NCBI GenBank assembly: GCA_964430105.1
Contig: CAYSEF010000045.1
Location: 1-15,866, forward strand
Length of the DNA: 15,866 nucleotides
Origin: UMGS1696 sp964430105
Lineage (GTDB): Bacteria > Bacillota > Clostridia > Oscillospirales > CAG-272
Direction: 5' to 3'
Positions 1-7,957 of this stretch are shown here, piece by piece. Position 1 is the stretch's first letter; the number at the start of each line of letters is the position of its first letter. A program made the position numbers and the translations under genes. Under the pieces are notes generated by a model. The model saw only the letters and a list, made by a program, of their open reading frames with translations. It ran no database searches and was not told the DNA's origin.

Positions 1-87
1 CATTATTTTGCCTTTCGTTAGGTTTGGGTAAAGCACTGCGTCTTGCGTCGGGCTTTAAGTAATCATTGCAGGGGAGAATATGGAAAT

Positions 88-2454
88 TCAATCTGCGTTC
101 TCGCTCAGCCAAATCGAAACTCTGGACTGAATTTTCTTTGCACAGTCGTCAACCATACCCTGACCTGCTAAGTATGCGGAGATTTCCTCGTATATTATAT
201 CGGTCACAGCGGACGGAAGTCTGTCAGAAAGGCGCATACCTTCACTGTCGAGATATTCAATACCCTTGATTATTGTTTTTTCATCCCATTCTTCAAGCGT
301 ATATGGCGCTGTGCTAACCGGAATGCCTATAGAATCGTACATCTTCGCCTCCTCATCCTCGAAATATTTTCCGTCCTCGTATCTGCGGTACATTTTACCT
401 TGGCTTCTATAGACATTTTCCGTATATAAGTCTTTCATCGCGGTAGTACCCGGTCCGCTCATCCACATACCGTAGTCGTTGTGCATAAATGCTTTAATAA
501 ATTCCCAACAAGTCTCGGGATTTTCTGCCATATCCGTCATAACAAATGCCATCCTCGAAAACAGTACTGCTCCGCTGTCTCCGTCGGTAGGAAAGCCTAT
601 CAGCTTGAAATCATCCGTGCCGAATAAATACTTCAGTCCCAGCAGTCCTTCACCGAAGCTGAATTCGCGCAGAGGGACTGTTCCGTCTTTGTGATAATAA
701 TACCAGTCGGAATACGCCACTTCACCGATTTCAGTTCTTTCATATTCTTCATCTGTCGGCAAAGATTGTAAAAATTCCAAATAACGTCTGAACAAAGGTG
801 AATCAAACGTACAGACCGCGTTTTCGGTATCACAGAATATGCCATATACGCTTTCCATGTACTCAGAGGCAAATTCCTGTGTCAGACCGAACATAAGATT
901 CGCGCCGTACTGTTCCGTGAAGTCGAGAAATTCTTCAAACGTCCATGTATCTCCGTCTGCGTATTCACCCAAAATTTCATTCGTGGAAAGAATAGAACTA
1001 AGGAAGAAAAACGGTGTAATCCCCCACATCTTACCTTCATTATCAGTAAAAGCGTTTTGGACACATCCGAAAACTGTGTCGGGATTTACCGTGTCATCCG
1101 ATTCAAAGTACGGCGTGAGATCGGTATACAGTTTATTCTCGACGAGCTGTGTTATTTCGGTGTCATTCGGATTTCCGAATACGATATCCGGCGAAATTAT
1201 ACCGTTCATGATATCCGTCACAAGCATCCAAGCACCGCCGTCAGGATTTTCATAACTGTTGTATATACTGTAGTCGTGAATGATCACGCTCACGTCTTTT
1301 TCAGCCTGATCGTATGCGATGACCTGTGCATAAATATTGTCTTCAAGCGCATATGCGTGGGCAAATTCGATCACAGTTACTTCGGCAAGATCAATATCCT
1401 CCGCAGTACGGTAGAATACGGGAGATACGATCCTCTCGCCGTCATTGTATACGGTTTTATTGAAAAGCATCAGATCTTCAGTATATGCCGCACTGAATTC
1501 GCTTCCATCTGCGGCAATACCCATTAATTTCATCTCGGCGTTGTTTCTGATACCTGAATTTACATAATCAAGAAGAACCTCTTCGCTGACACTTCCGTCA
1601 GCGTTCAGCAGTACTCCATATACCGCGTCAGAAGTGTTATAGTAGAAGTTATATCCGGTGTCATCTTCGTCTGTATGCTTGGCAAAAGAAATTTTCTCCG
1701 CCGCCATATCAATGGATGTGATTTCTTTTATTTCGCCGTTTGCTTTGTCGAGCTCAATGAAATATTTACTTCCCTGCCGCGACAGGCAACCATACACTTT
1801 ACCGTCATTTCCGCAGTCAAGACTGCTTATGAAATCTGTAAAATAGAAATTCTCTTTCAGTGTAAGATCGCTTCCTACCACCACCCCAATGCTCTCGTTC
1901 CCGAGCCAGATATCACCGTCGCCGTCTTCAAGGAGATATGTAAAATTATAGTCAGCACCCGCGCCTAACAGATCGCTAACGGCAGTTTCCGATATTATTT
2001 CACCACTCGAGCAGTCTCGTTTCACCAGAACTGTATCACTCTGATCTTGTTCTATATAAAGAAGGTACTCTTTTTCAATCATACCAGCTGCGATATATAC
2101 AGGATTGTCGGAAGAAACAGCGGTATTTCCGATGACTTCACCGTTCAGATCAAAAGTAAACAGCTTATAATTGTACAAAACATTGATACTCCCGTCATCG
2201 CTTGTCTCATCCTTCGTGATACTGCCGACAACTGTAAGATTACCCGTATATTCGTCATAAAATGGCGTCACTGATTCTTCGTATGAATATCCGTCGGGCA
2301 TTTTACATTCAACAGGATCGTAGATGTTTGTTATTATCGTTGTTTTCTCCTTAGTTTCATCATATGACATATCATCTGTTTCTTCCACTTTACATGAAAC
2401 TAATTGTACAGCTATAAGCAGAGTTAATAATACTGAAAGCAGTTTGTCTTTCAA
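88..2454 (-). CDS. Lipoprotein with C-terminal extracellular solute-binding-like domain
   Basis: A 788-residue exported lipoprotein. The start is TTG (2454-2452), preceded by AGGAG about 7 bases upstream. Residues 1-21 form a lipoprotein signal peptide ending in the lipobox LVSC, so Cys21 would be lipidated. The first half (about 40-380) is rich in short beta-type segments with repeated acidic turns and may be a propeller-like domain. From about residue 400 the protein resembles family-1 extracellular solute-binding proteins of ABC importers, including a typical C-terminal helix (EISAYLAGQG then KIQSRV). At 788 residues it is much longer than a usual binding protein (about 400-500). No permease or ATPase gene lies in the window, so its partner and ligand are unknown. 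It is the last gene of a minus-strand series of surface proteins, 101 bases after the preceding lipoprotein gene. The lipoprotein call is secure; the binding role is inferred. Confidence 0.8.
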   Translation of the reverse strand: MKDKLLSVLLTLLIAVQLVSCKVEETDDMSYDETKEKTTIITNIYDPVECKMPDGYSYEESVTPFYDEYTGNLTVVGSITKDETSDDGSINVLYNYKLFTFDLNGEVIGNTAVSSDNPVYIAAGMIEKEYLLYIEQDQSDTVLVKRDCSSGEIISETAVSDLLGAGADYNFTYLLEDGDGDIWLGNESIGVVVGSDLTLKENFYFTDFISSLDCGNDGKVYGCLSRQGSKYFIELDKANGEIKEITSIDMAAEKISFAKHTDEDDTGYNFYYNTSDAVYGVLLNADGSVSEEVLLDYVNSGIRNNAEMKLMGIAADGSEFSAAYTEDLMLFNKTVYNDGERIVSPVFYRTAEDIDLAEVTVIEFAHAYALEDNIYAQVIAYDQAEKDVSVIIHDYSIYNSYENPDGGAWMLVTDIMNGIISPDIVFGNPNDTEITQLVENKLYTDLTPYFESDDTVNPDTVFGCVQNAFTDNEGKMWGITPFFFLSSILSTNEILGEYADGDTWTFEEFLDFTEQYGANLMFGLTQEFASEYMESVYGIFCDTENAVCTFDSPLFRRYLEFLQSLPTDEEYERTEIGEVAYSDWYYYHKDGTVPLREFSFGEGLLGLKYLFGTDDFKLIGFPTDGDSGAVLFSRMAFVMTDMAENPETCWEFIKAFMHNDYGMWMSGPGTTAMKDLYTENVYRSQGKMYRRYEDGKYFEDEEAKMYDSIGIPVSTAPYTLEEWDEKTIIKGIEYLDSEGMRLSDRLPSAVTDIIYEEISAYLAGQGMVDDCAKKIQSRVSIWLSENAD

Positions 2455-2555
2455 ATTTTTCTCCTTTTAGATATTCAATATGATAATTGTATATTGTTTA
2501 TCAGACCTTGGTGGGCTTATATGTATTAGTCCTGAGCATTAGACTTTTACATCTT

Positions 2556-3053
2556 TTATTGCATTACAATCTTACCATCTGAGATGGTATAATCATCGTC
2601 ACCGATAACAATCACATCGTATGCTATTCTCTCAACATCCAATATCTCATTATCTTTATACACCACCTTGAATCTGTATTCCGTACAATACGAATGTTCA
2701 CTGTGTGCAGTATTGTACTTTACTATTATACCTGTGTTATACACATCATCTTTCTCATGTTTTATATCTAGATATAATATTTCAGTTTCAATACCGTTTT
2801 CATGAAGATTATGATATGTACTATCGTAATTTAAAGGGTCTACAAGCCATGAATCGCTATTTTTTAATATATCAGAGTAATATTTTTCCATTTTTTCAAA
2901 ACGATTTTTGAAATTATCGGCAGTTAATCCTGAATAACGGGTTTCAAAATAGTGATTCAGATTTTTTATCGCTTGTTCCTCAGCAGCCTTCGCGTTGCTA
3001 CACCCTGTGAGCAACAGAATGAAAGTTAATGATACGACCAATATTTTTATCAT
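2556..3053 (-). CDS. Small lipoprotein of unknown function
   Basis: A 165-residue predicted lipoprotein. Residues 1-18 form a signal peptide with lipobox LLTGC, giving lipid-anchored Cys18. The mature part is charged and mixed alpha/beta, with an early helix (AEEQAIKNLNHYFETRY) and later strands ending in KIVMQ. I recognise no enzymatic motif. The overall shape (short helix then beta strands) is like many small clostridial lipoproteins. The ATG at 3053 lies 8 bases after the stop of the upstream lipoprotein gene. There is no good SD in between, so translation is probably coupled to that gene. Family not recognised. Confidence 0.75.
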   Translation of the reverse strand: MIKILVVSLTFILLLTGCSNAKAAEEQAIKNLNHYFETRYSGLTADNFKNRFEKMEKYYSDILKNSDSWLVDPLNYDSTYHNLHENGIETEILYLDIKHEKDDVYNTGIIVKYNTAHSEHSYCTEYRFKVVYKDNEILDVERIAYDVIVIGDDDYTISDGKIVMQ

Positions 3054-3061
3054 AATATTAT

Positions 3062-4063
3062 TTAAGGATTGTATTCAAAACCTTCAGCAAGCATTTCCTC
3101 ACTCTCTATATATTTTGAGAAATCGAATGAAACAAGTGACTCATCACTCGGCATATCCTCTGTATTATTAATCACCAGATCTACACCGTTAACACCAGAA
3201 GATTCCATCTCGATAACAGATAAATCATAAAGAGCATCAATGTCAATTTCGCACAATCCCATTGTTGAAACCGAAGCGCGCTCAGCAAGATCGGCGATCA
3301 CATCACGGCTTATATTAAAATCGCTGATAACTTCAGAGATACTCCATCTTCTCATATCCCCATCGAATGTTGTAGAGTTTCTACTAAGTGATACACTATC
3401 TTTAGCTGCTATCCAATCTTCATACGAATTGGATTTTTTTATCCATGCAGAAAGACCACTCTTAAAATTAAGTAGATATGCCCGCATCAACGTTTCTTCT
3501 ACTCTATCTGAAGTATAATATCCTTCTGCATCATCACCATATAACGCCTCTGTATTGTAATCATAGAAATAATATACTGATCCATACATCGAATTAATCT
3601 CATCAATATATTCACGAGGAACATCGTTATCCTTTATATATGTGAGTATATTAATATCTTCCGGATCGCTGTAATTTTCGGTCCACTCTTGAAATGCTTC
3701 GTAACCGATATATTCGATAAGCTTCCCAGAAAACTGATGATATGACGCATCAATTATCGTTCCATTCTCTAGTATAACGCAGTGTTCACAAGGTGGCAGG
3801 TTACCGCCAACTCCACTTTCACTTGTTACAGATATATCTTCACTTTTATGTATATTTAAAATGGTTTCTTCGTCTGCAATATTGGGAGTTGTTTGCTCGA
3901 TAGTGTTTAAAACTTCTTTATTTTCAACTACACTTTCGACGAATTCTTCATTAGTACTGTCCAGAACCACTTTGTTAGTTGTTTCCGACGAACAGGCTGT
4001 AAATGAGAATAGAGTTATAAAAGATATAACAAAGCTGATTGATTTTATTTTAACTGATAACAT
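3062..4063 (-). CDS. Lipoprotein of unknown function (333 aa)
   Basis: Start chosen at the ATG of 4063: GGAGG lies 8 bases upstream, whereas an in-frame ATG at 4078 would place that SD inside the gene. The product has a signal peptide ending in lipobox FTAC, then a Ser/Thr/Glu-rich linker. A folded part follows, beginning with PPCEHC (two Cys close together), with many acidic residues and aromatic-rich helices. No catalytic motif is visible. The ORF could extend to 4078, where it overlaps the stop of the M23 peptidase gene. The SD for this gene lies next to that stop, so the two genes are cotranscribed and probably coupled. It is likely anchored to the outer face of the membrane and may work with the neighbouring peptidase. 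Family not recognised. Confidence 0.75.
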   Translation of the reverse strand: MLSVKIKSISFVISFITLFSFTACSSETTNKVVLDSTNEEFVESVVENKEVLNTIEQTTPNIADEETILNIHKSEDISVTSESGVGGNLPPCEHCVILENGTIIDASYHQFSGKLIEYIGYEAFQEWTENYSDPEDINILTYIKDNDVPREYIDEINSMYGSVYYFYDYNTEALYGDDAEGYYTSDRVEETLMRAYLLNFKSGLSAWIKKSNSYEDWIAAKDSVSLSRNSTTFDGDMRRWSISEVISDFNISRDVIADLAERASVSTMGLCEIDIDALYDLSVIEMESSGVNGVDLVINNTEDMPSDESLVSFDFSKYIESEEMLAEGFEYNP

Positions 4064-4077
4064 ATAATTTTCCTCCA

Positions 4078-4839
4078 TTAATTATAAAATGCTGCCGGAT
4101 CTCTATATGTCCCACTTGCATATATATCAATATGCAAATGCGGTCCTGTTACCCCACCGGTTTGTCCGACTTTCCCTATGTTCGTACCTTCACTAACTGT
4201 TTTATTTCCAGTCACAGTACTTGAATATGATGCCATATGTCTATATGTAATTGTAAAGCTATCTGACACAATACTGATGTAATTACCAGAGCTGTTGTCC
4301 CAACCTGTTGAATATGATTCAGCATCACTTATGCTATAAATATTAGTTACACCATCACTACCTGCATAATCTATGCCATAATGACAGTCTCGTGTATAAG
4401 AACTACCATTAGAATAAACTCTCCAACCAAATTCGGATGTGACTGTCAGTGATGATAACGGTGAACTATAACCATAACTCTGATAAGTCGATTTGGGTGT
4501 TAATTTTAAAGTACAAGCCAAACTCGTACTGGGAACAGTACTCATAGAACTTGATGAATATCTTTTCGCATAATTATTAGCCTCCATATTATACCCAAAT
4601 TTATCTCCGGCATTCATAGAGAGTGATTTGGTACCTGATGGCATAGAATATGGTTCTCGAGTTATTCCTGTTGAAGTAACAACTTGCAAAGTACTTGATG
4701 CAATGTAATTATCACTATTATCTTTACAATTAAAACTAACTGTTATTGCACTTGCATAAACAGGCAGAGTTATTAGAAATACAATCAGTAATAAATACGA
4801 ACATAATATTTTATTTCTATTTTCATAAATTCCCTCCAT
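4078..4839 (-). CDS. Secreted M23 family metallopeptidase (LytM/peptidoglycan endopeptidase type)
   Basis: A 253-residue secreted protein. A basic n-region and hydrophobic segment end in VYASA (about residue 31), a typical signal peptidase I site. An N-terminal beta region (about 32-120) precedes a C-terminal M23 domain. Visible zinc and active-site residues are H153 and D157 in HYGID, H201 in YRHM, and H234/H236 in HLH, followed by the family-typical ending DPAAFYN. M23 enzymes cleave peptide cross-bridges of peptidoglycan. The ATG at 4839 is the only standard start that keeps the signal peptide, because a TAG codon lies two codons upstream in frame. It has no convincing SD. It lies 103 bases after the small secreted protein gene and directly precedes a lipoprotein gene, suggesting an envelope-remodelling group. 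Confidence 0.9.
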   Translation of the reverse strand: MEGIYENRNKILCSYLLLIVFLITLPVYASAITVSFNCKDNSDNYIASSTLQVVTSTGITREPYSMPSGTKSLSMNAGDKFGYNMEANNYAKRYSSSSMSTVPSTSLACTLKLTPKSTYQSYGYSSPLSSLTVTSEFGWRVYSNGSSYTRDCHYGIDYAGSDGVTNIYSISDAESYSTGWDNSSGNYISIVSDSFTITYRHMASYSSTVTGNKTVSEGTNIGKVGQTGGVTGPHLHIDIYASGTYRDPAAFYN

Positions 4840-4847
4840 GAATTTCT

Positions 4848-4877
4848 ATTTTAGCATAGTTTTTTATATATAAACAT
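4848..4877 (-). promoter_or_regulatory. Possible extended -10 promoter giving a near-leaderless M23 mRNA
   Basis: On the minus strand TGcTAAAAT lies about 9 bases before the ATG at 4839, with a weak TGTTTA 17 bases further upstream as -35. Transcription would start at or next to the start codon. The -35 is poor, so this is only a candidate. Confidence 0.3.
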
Positions 4878-4942
4878 TTATCAAGGATTAAATATCCACA
4901 TTGGACTCACCTACTTATTAAAAGATTATTTCTTGAAACAAC

Positions 4943-5353
4943 TTATGACTTTGGGCAAGTTTTATAAGCAGTATCACTCTCGGATTCACTCATACCATTT
5001 CTTGTAACTGTAATCGAGAAAACCGACTTGTAATTTACTTCAGAATATCCGTTAAAATCAACTGATAATGCCATATATCCGGTCGTAACAGTATCACTGT
5101 CCTGCCCAACATAAATCCAGTTGTCACCAGACTGCCTATAAACTGTCAATGTACCTGTAATTTTTGTCGTTCCGCTTTTACCTACGATGCTTGCTGAAGC
5201 ATTACCACTTGTCCCATTAAATGACATGTCATTTACTATGGTTGCAATATTATCCCATAAAGGTTCAATAGTTTCTGGGAGTGCTGCAGATGTACTCATC
5301 CCTGTTGTAATTATGAGTACACAAGCCAAAATAACGGAAATCATTTTTTTCAT
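4943..5353 (-). CDS. Small secreted protein of unknown function (136 aa)
   Basis: Residues 1-24 form a clear Sec signal peptide (MKKMISVILACV, ending near STSAA). The mature protein (about 112 residues) is Ser/Thr/Gly-rich with alternating polar and hydrophobic residues typical of a single beta-sandwich. It carries the phrase SASIVGKSGTTKITGTLTVY near its middle and one Cys close to the C-terminus. Proteins of this style are common as small exported proteins of unknown function in gut Clostridia; I cannot assign the family with certainty. The ATG has an AAAGGA SD about 8 bases upstream. It lies just downstream of the IS insertion and upstream of the M23 gene, in the same direction, so it may once have been linked to the sigma/anti-sigma operon now on the other side of the IS. 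Confidence 0.7.
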   Translation of the reverse strand: MKKMISVILACVLIITTGMSTSAALPETIEPLWDNIATIVNDMSFNGTSGNASASIVGKSGTTKITGTLTVYRQSGDNWIYVGQDSDTVTTGYMALSVDFNGYSEVNYKSVFSITVTRNGMSESESDTAYKTCPKS

Positions 5354-5388
5354 GTCAATATTCCTTTCTTTTTATGTCAGATTTTTGG

Positions 5389-5407
5389 GCTTCTGGTATA
5401 TATAACG
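5389..5407. repeat. 19-bp exact repeat, copy 1 (upstream of the secreted protein gene)
   Basis: GCTTCTGGTATATATAACG is identical to 8289-8307 inside the sigma factor gene. Read on the minus strand in the frame used there it gives ITVIYTRS, against LIVIYTRS in the sigma factor. It may be a remnant of a related sigma gene. Confidence 0.6.
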
Positions 5408-5433
5408 GTTATGGCACAGATGCATCTCACCTG

Positions 5434-5463
5434 ATATAAAAATTTTTTATATAAAAATTTTTT
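5434..5463. repeat. Exact 15-bp tandem duplication
   Basis: ATATAAAAATTTTTT occurs twice head to tail (5434-5448 and 5449-5463) just outside the left IS end. The second copy also forms the left arm of the palindrome at 5450-5480. Confidence 0.8.
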
Positions 5464-5480
5464 CGCAAAAAAATTTTATA
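5450..5480. repeat. AT-rich palindrome abutting the IS left end
   Basis: Arms 5450-5463 and 5467-5480 match at 13 of 14 positions around a CGC loop. The palindrome ends one base before the inferred IS boundary at 5482. It could be an old terminator used as an insertion target. Confidence 0.65.
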
Positions 5481-5520
5481 AAGGGCCTGTTGCACTAAGC
5501 AAGCCCCCCATAACACAAAA

Positions 5521-5553
5521 CGACCGGGTTGTCCGAAAAGGATAGCCCGGTCG
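5521..5553 (+). other. Hairpin at IS left end
   Basis: CGACCGGG (5521-5528) pairs with CCCGGTCG (5546-5553). The inner TT-G-TCC / GGA-T-AG segment nearly continues the stem. Such subterminal hairpins can limit transcription or translation entering the transposase gene from outside. Confidence 0.6.
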
Positions 5554-5562
5554 CAGCTTTCG

Positions 5563-5571
5563 TGGTATAAT
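5563..5571 (+). promoter_or_regulatory. Extended -10 promoter of the transposase
   Basis: TGgTATAAT (5563-5571) is a perfect extended -10 located 46 bases before the transposase ATG. No good -35 is present at 17 bases. Confidence 0.5.
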
Positions 5572-5616
5572 AGAGTCGACCAAAACCCTACCGGAAAGCA
5601 GGTACAGTATAACATA

Positions 5617-7158
5617 ATGAGAAACAGAAATCAAGTAGTAATTCCCCTGGATCTGGGAATTCGAATCGACGAAAAAGATCCCGTACGCAAACTGATCGAA
5701 ATCTGCGACGAACTGAATTACACCGACCTGTACAGAACATACCTCCGAAAGTGGAGAAAAATCGATCCCCGTACCATGTTCGAGCTTCTCGTGTTCGCGT
5801 ACATGAACGGAATCTATTCCAGCCGCGATATCGAAGCCGCCTGCCGCCACGATATCCGATTCATGTGGATTCTGCAGAACGAACCCGTGCCGGATCACAC
5901 CACCATCGCCAGATTTCAGAACGAGCGTCTGACAGGCGTGATGGAGGATTTGTTCTATCAGCTGACAGAAAAGCTTTATCAGATGGGGGAGTTGTCCTAC
6001 AAAAATATGTTTGTGGACGGCACCAAGATCGAAGCCAATGCAAACCGCTATACCTTTGTCTGGGCAAAAGCAGTGGCAAAGCAGCTGGAAAAACTGGAAG
6101 TCCGCATTGCCAAGGAAGTCCCGGAGGTGGCTCTGCGGTATGGTCTGTTCGCGGATACATCTCTGGAAGACTGTCTTGCGCATTTACAGTAAGTGGCGAA
6201 TCTTGTCAATCTCAGCTTTGTCAGCGGAAAAGGCAGGCACAAAACGCAGCTGCAGAGAGATATCGAGCTTCTCACATCCTTTTATGAGAGAAAAGAAGGC
6301 TACAAAGAGCATCAGAACACCCTCGGCAAGCGGAAAAGCTACTCCAAAACCGATCATGATGCCACATTCATGCGTCTGAAAGAAGACCATATGCAGAATG
6401 GACAGCTGAAACCGGCGTACAACGTGCAGATCGGTGTGGAGAGCGAATACATCATCGGTCTGGGACTGTTCCCGAATCCAACTGATACCACCACCCTGCC
6501 GCCGTTTCTGGACAGGGTACAGGAGATGTCCGGGCACAAGGTGGAAAACATCACCGCAGACGCAGGGTATGCCAGTGAGGAAAACTATACCTATCTGGAA
6601 CAGAACGGACAGAAGGCATACATCAAGCCTGCGGATTATGAGATGAGAAAGACACGGAAGTTCAGGAAGGATATCTATCGTGTGGAAAACATGCCGTATG
6701 ATCCGGAAAGTGACAGCTTTACCTGTCCAAATGGGAAGAAACTGCTCCACACATACGATACCCACCCCAAATCTGAAAACGGTTTCAGAAAGACAAAGCA
6801 AAACTATATCTGTGGAAGCTGTGCCGGATGTCCGCACCGGGAGAAGTGTTTCAAGGGACAATACGAAAACCGGAAGATATCGCTGTCTCAGACCTTTGTC
6901 AGACAGAAACGTGAAGCATCGGAGCGGATCAATACACCGGAGGGAATCCAGCTGAGAGTTAATCGCTCAATACAGGTGGAAGGAGCATTTGGGGTAATCA
7001 AGGAAGATTATGGATTCAGGAGATTTCTCACCCGGGGAAAACGGAAGACGGAGACACAGTTTTTCCTGCTTGCTTTTGCGTACAATATCCGTAAACTTTG
7101 CAATAGATTGGAAACCGGGCGATTTGGCGTAGCTTTATTTGATGTGGATGTAGCTTGA
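5617..7158 (+). pseudogene. IS1182-family transposase interrupted by an in-frame stop
   Basis: One continuous frame from ATG 5617 to TGA 7156-7158 (514 codons) except for a UAA at 6190-6192, between CAG and GTG. The two halves (191 and 321 codons) together match the usual length of IS1182 transposases. The N-terminal half has the DUF772-like region (RDIEAACRHDIRFMWIL, DHTTIARF). DDE catalytic candidates are D134 (VDGT), D315 (TADAGYA) and E455 (VEGAFGVIKEDYG), counting the stop as codon 192. A Cys cluster (CGSCAGCPHREKC) lies before the last catalytic residue, as usual in the family. The stop separates the first Asp from the other two, so neither half should be active alone. It could be a simple nonsense mutation or, less likely, read-through. 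Confidence 0.85.
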
Positions 7159-7180
7159 TTGGATGAAAATATGCTTGCAG

Positions 7181-7232
7181 GTACACAAAAAGGATGGATT
7201 TGACTCCACCCTTAGATTTGTGTGCATTTTTT
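7181..7232 (+). terminator. Intrinsic terminator of the transposase
   Basis: GTACACAAA (7181-7189) pairs with TTTGTGTGC (7217-7225). Inside it AAGGaTGG pairs with CCAcCCTT, and a T6 run follows at 7227-7232. Confidence 0.8.
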
Positions 7233-7273
7233 ATTCTGTTTGATTTGCTGAGGAACTTGCGACAGTTCCTAAT

Positions 7274-7957
7274 TTAATTATATAATCTTTCTGCTAACTC
7301 AATTAAATAATCACAAGACACATTATAACTAATGAGTGAAAAAATATAACGATCCTCCCACAATAATATGTTCATTCCATCTTCATAAGAACAAATATAT
7401 GCCTTAACATTTCTATTCAAAATAATTTCTTCAAGAACATAGTCAGTGTTGTCGATTTTCATCTCATTGGAATCATAAACCTTCTGTTGATATATAATTC
7501 GATCTCCTTGCGGTCTCGTCATTACATACATCCCAAGTGTCTGTGTTTCTGAAACAATTTCAATGTTCCATCCTTCATCTAGTGGTGGAATTATTATTTC
7601 TTCAATGATATTCGGATATTCGATTTCACTATCATTCACAAGCAAAATACCTACATACTTATCATACCATGTTACGATAACATCAAAAAATGCTGCCCTC
7701 ACTGGCTGAATACTCATTGCTACTCCAAAAACGATAGTGCATACAAGTAAACAAGCAACCGTAATTTTTTTCAGAACAATGACGCCTTGTGATTCTTGAA
7801 CCGTCTTAAAGAACAATGCTCTTTTCACTCTCCGCGTTGTTTTCTGATCAATTTCAATGTTTTGTGTGTCAAGTTGATCGTATTCCGAAACATCTTCATC
7901 AAGACATGCTTTTGAGGCAAGTTTCATTATAATATCGAAATCGGTATTGTCAATCAT
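7274..7957 (-). CDS. Membrane anti-sigma factor, DUF4367-like
   Basis: A 227-residue single-pass membrane protein. The first ~64 residues are a charged cytoplasmic part, suited to holding the sigma factor. Residues about 65-85 (ITVACLLVCTIVFGVAMSI) form the membrane segment. The rest is extracytoplasmic and beta-rich, starting with RAAFFDVIVTWYDKYVGI, a phrase typical of DUF4367-containing proteins encoded next to clostridial ECF-like sigma genes. The ATG overlaps the end of the sigma gene by 8 bases (ATGATTGA), so translation is coupled, fitting stoichiometric sigma/anti-sigma production. Its stop codon lies 3 bases from the IS right end, so the original downstream sequence has been displaced. 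No zinc-binding HxxxCxxC anti-sigma motif is seen, so the sigma-binding role is inferred from position and topology. Confidence 0.8.
   Translation of the reverse strand: MIDNTDFDIIMKLASKACLDEDVSEYDQLDTQNIEIDQKTTRRVKRALFFKTVQESQGVIVLKKITVACLLVCTIVFGVAMSIQPVRAAFFDVIVTWYDKYVGILLVNDSEIEYPNIIEEIIIPPLDEGWNIEIVSETQTLGMYVMTRPQGDRIIYQQKVYDSNEMKIDNTDYVLEEIILNRNVKAYICSYEDGMNILLWEDRYIFSLISYNVSCDYLIELAERLYN

Larger units (their letters stand above)
5482..7270 (+). mobile_element. IS1182-family insertion sequence
   Basis: A roughly 1.79-kb element with one transposase gene (interrupted), a left-end hairpin, an internal promoter and a right-end terminator. The ends are proposed from imperfect terminal inverted repeats: 5482-5494 (AGGGCCTGTTGCA) and the complement of 7258-7270 (AGGAACTGTCGCA), matching at 10 of 13 positions. 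A target duplication is not obvious. The left end abuts an AT-rich palindrome. It separates the sigma/anti-sigma operon from the secreted-protein cluster and lies only 3 bases beyond the anti-sigma stop codon. Confidence 0.8.

Noticed and set aside
1..87. Hairpin AAAGC...GCTTT with repeated GACGCA downstream of the large lipoprotein as its terminator
   Set aside because: The stem is short and no T-run follows on the minus strand; nothing else could be supported in these bases.
3984..4078. ATG at 4078 as start of the 333-residue lipoprotein
   Set aside because: It would place the GGAGG sequence inside the gene and extend the signal peptide with MEENY; ATG 4063 has ideal SD spacing.
6193..7158. 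A separate second IS gene starting at GTG 6193
   Set aside because: It is in the same frame as the upstream part, directly after a single UAA, and carries only part of the DDE triad, so it is one interrupted transposase gene.
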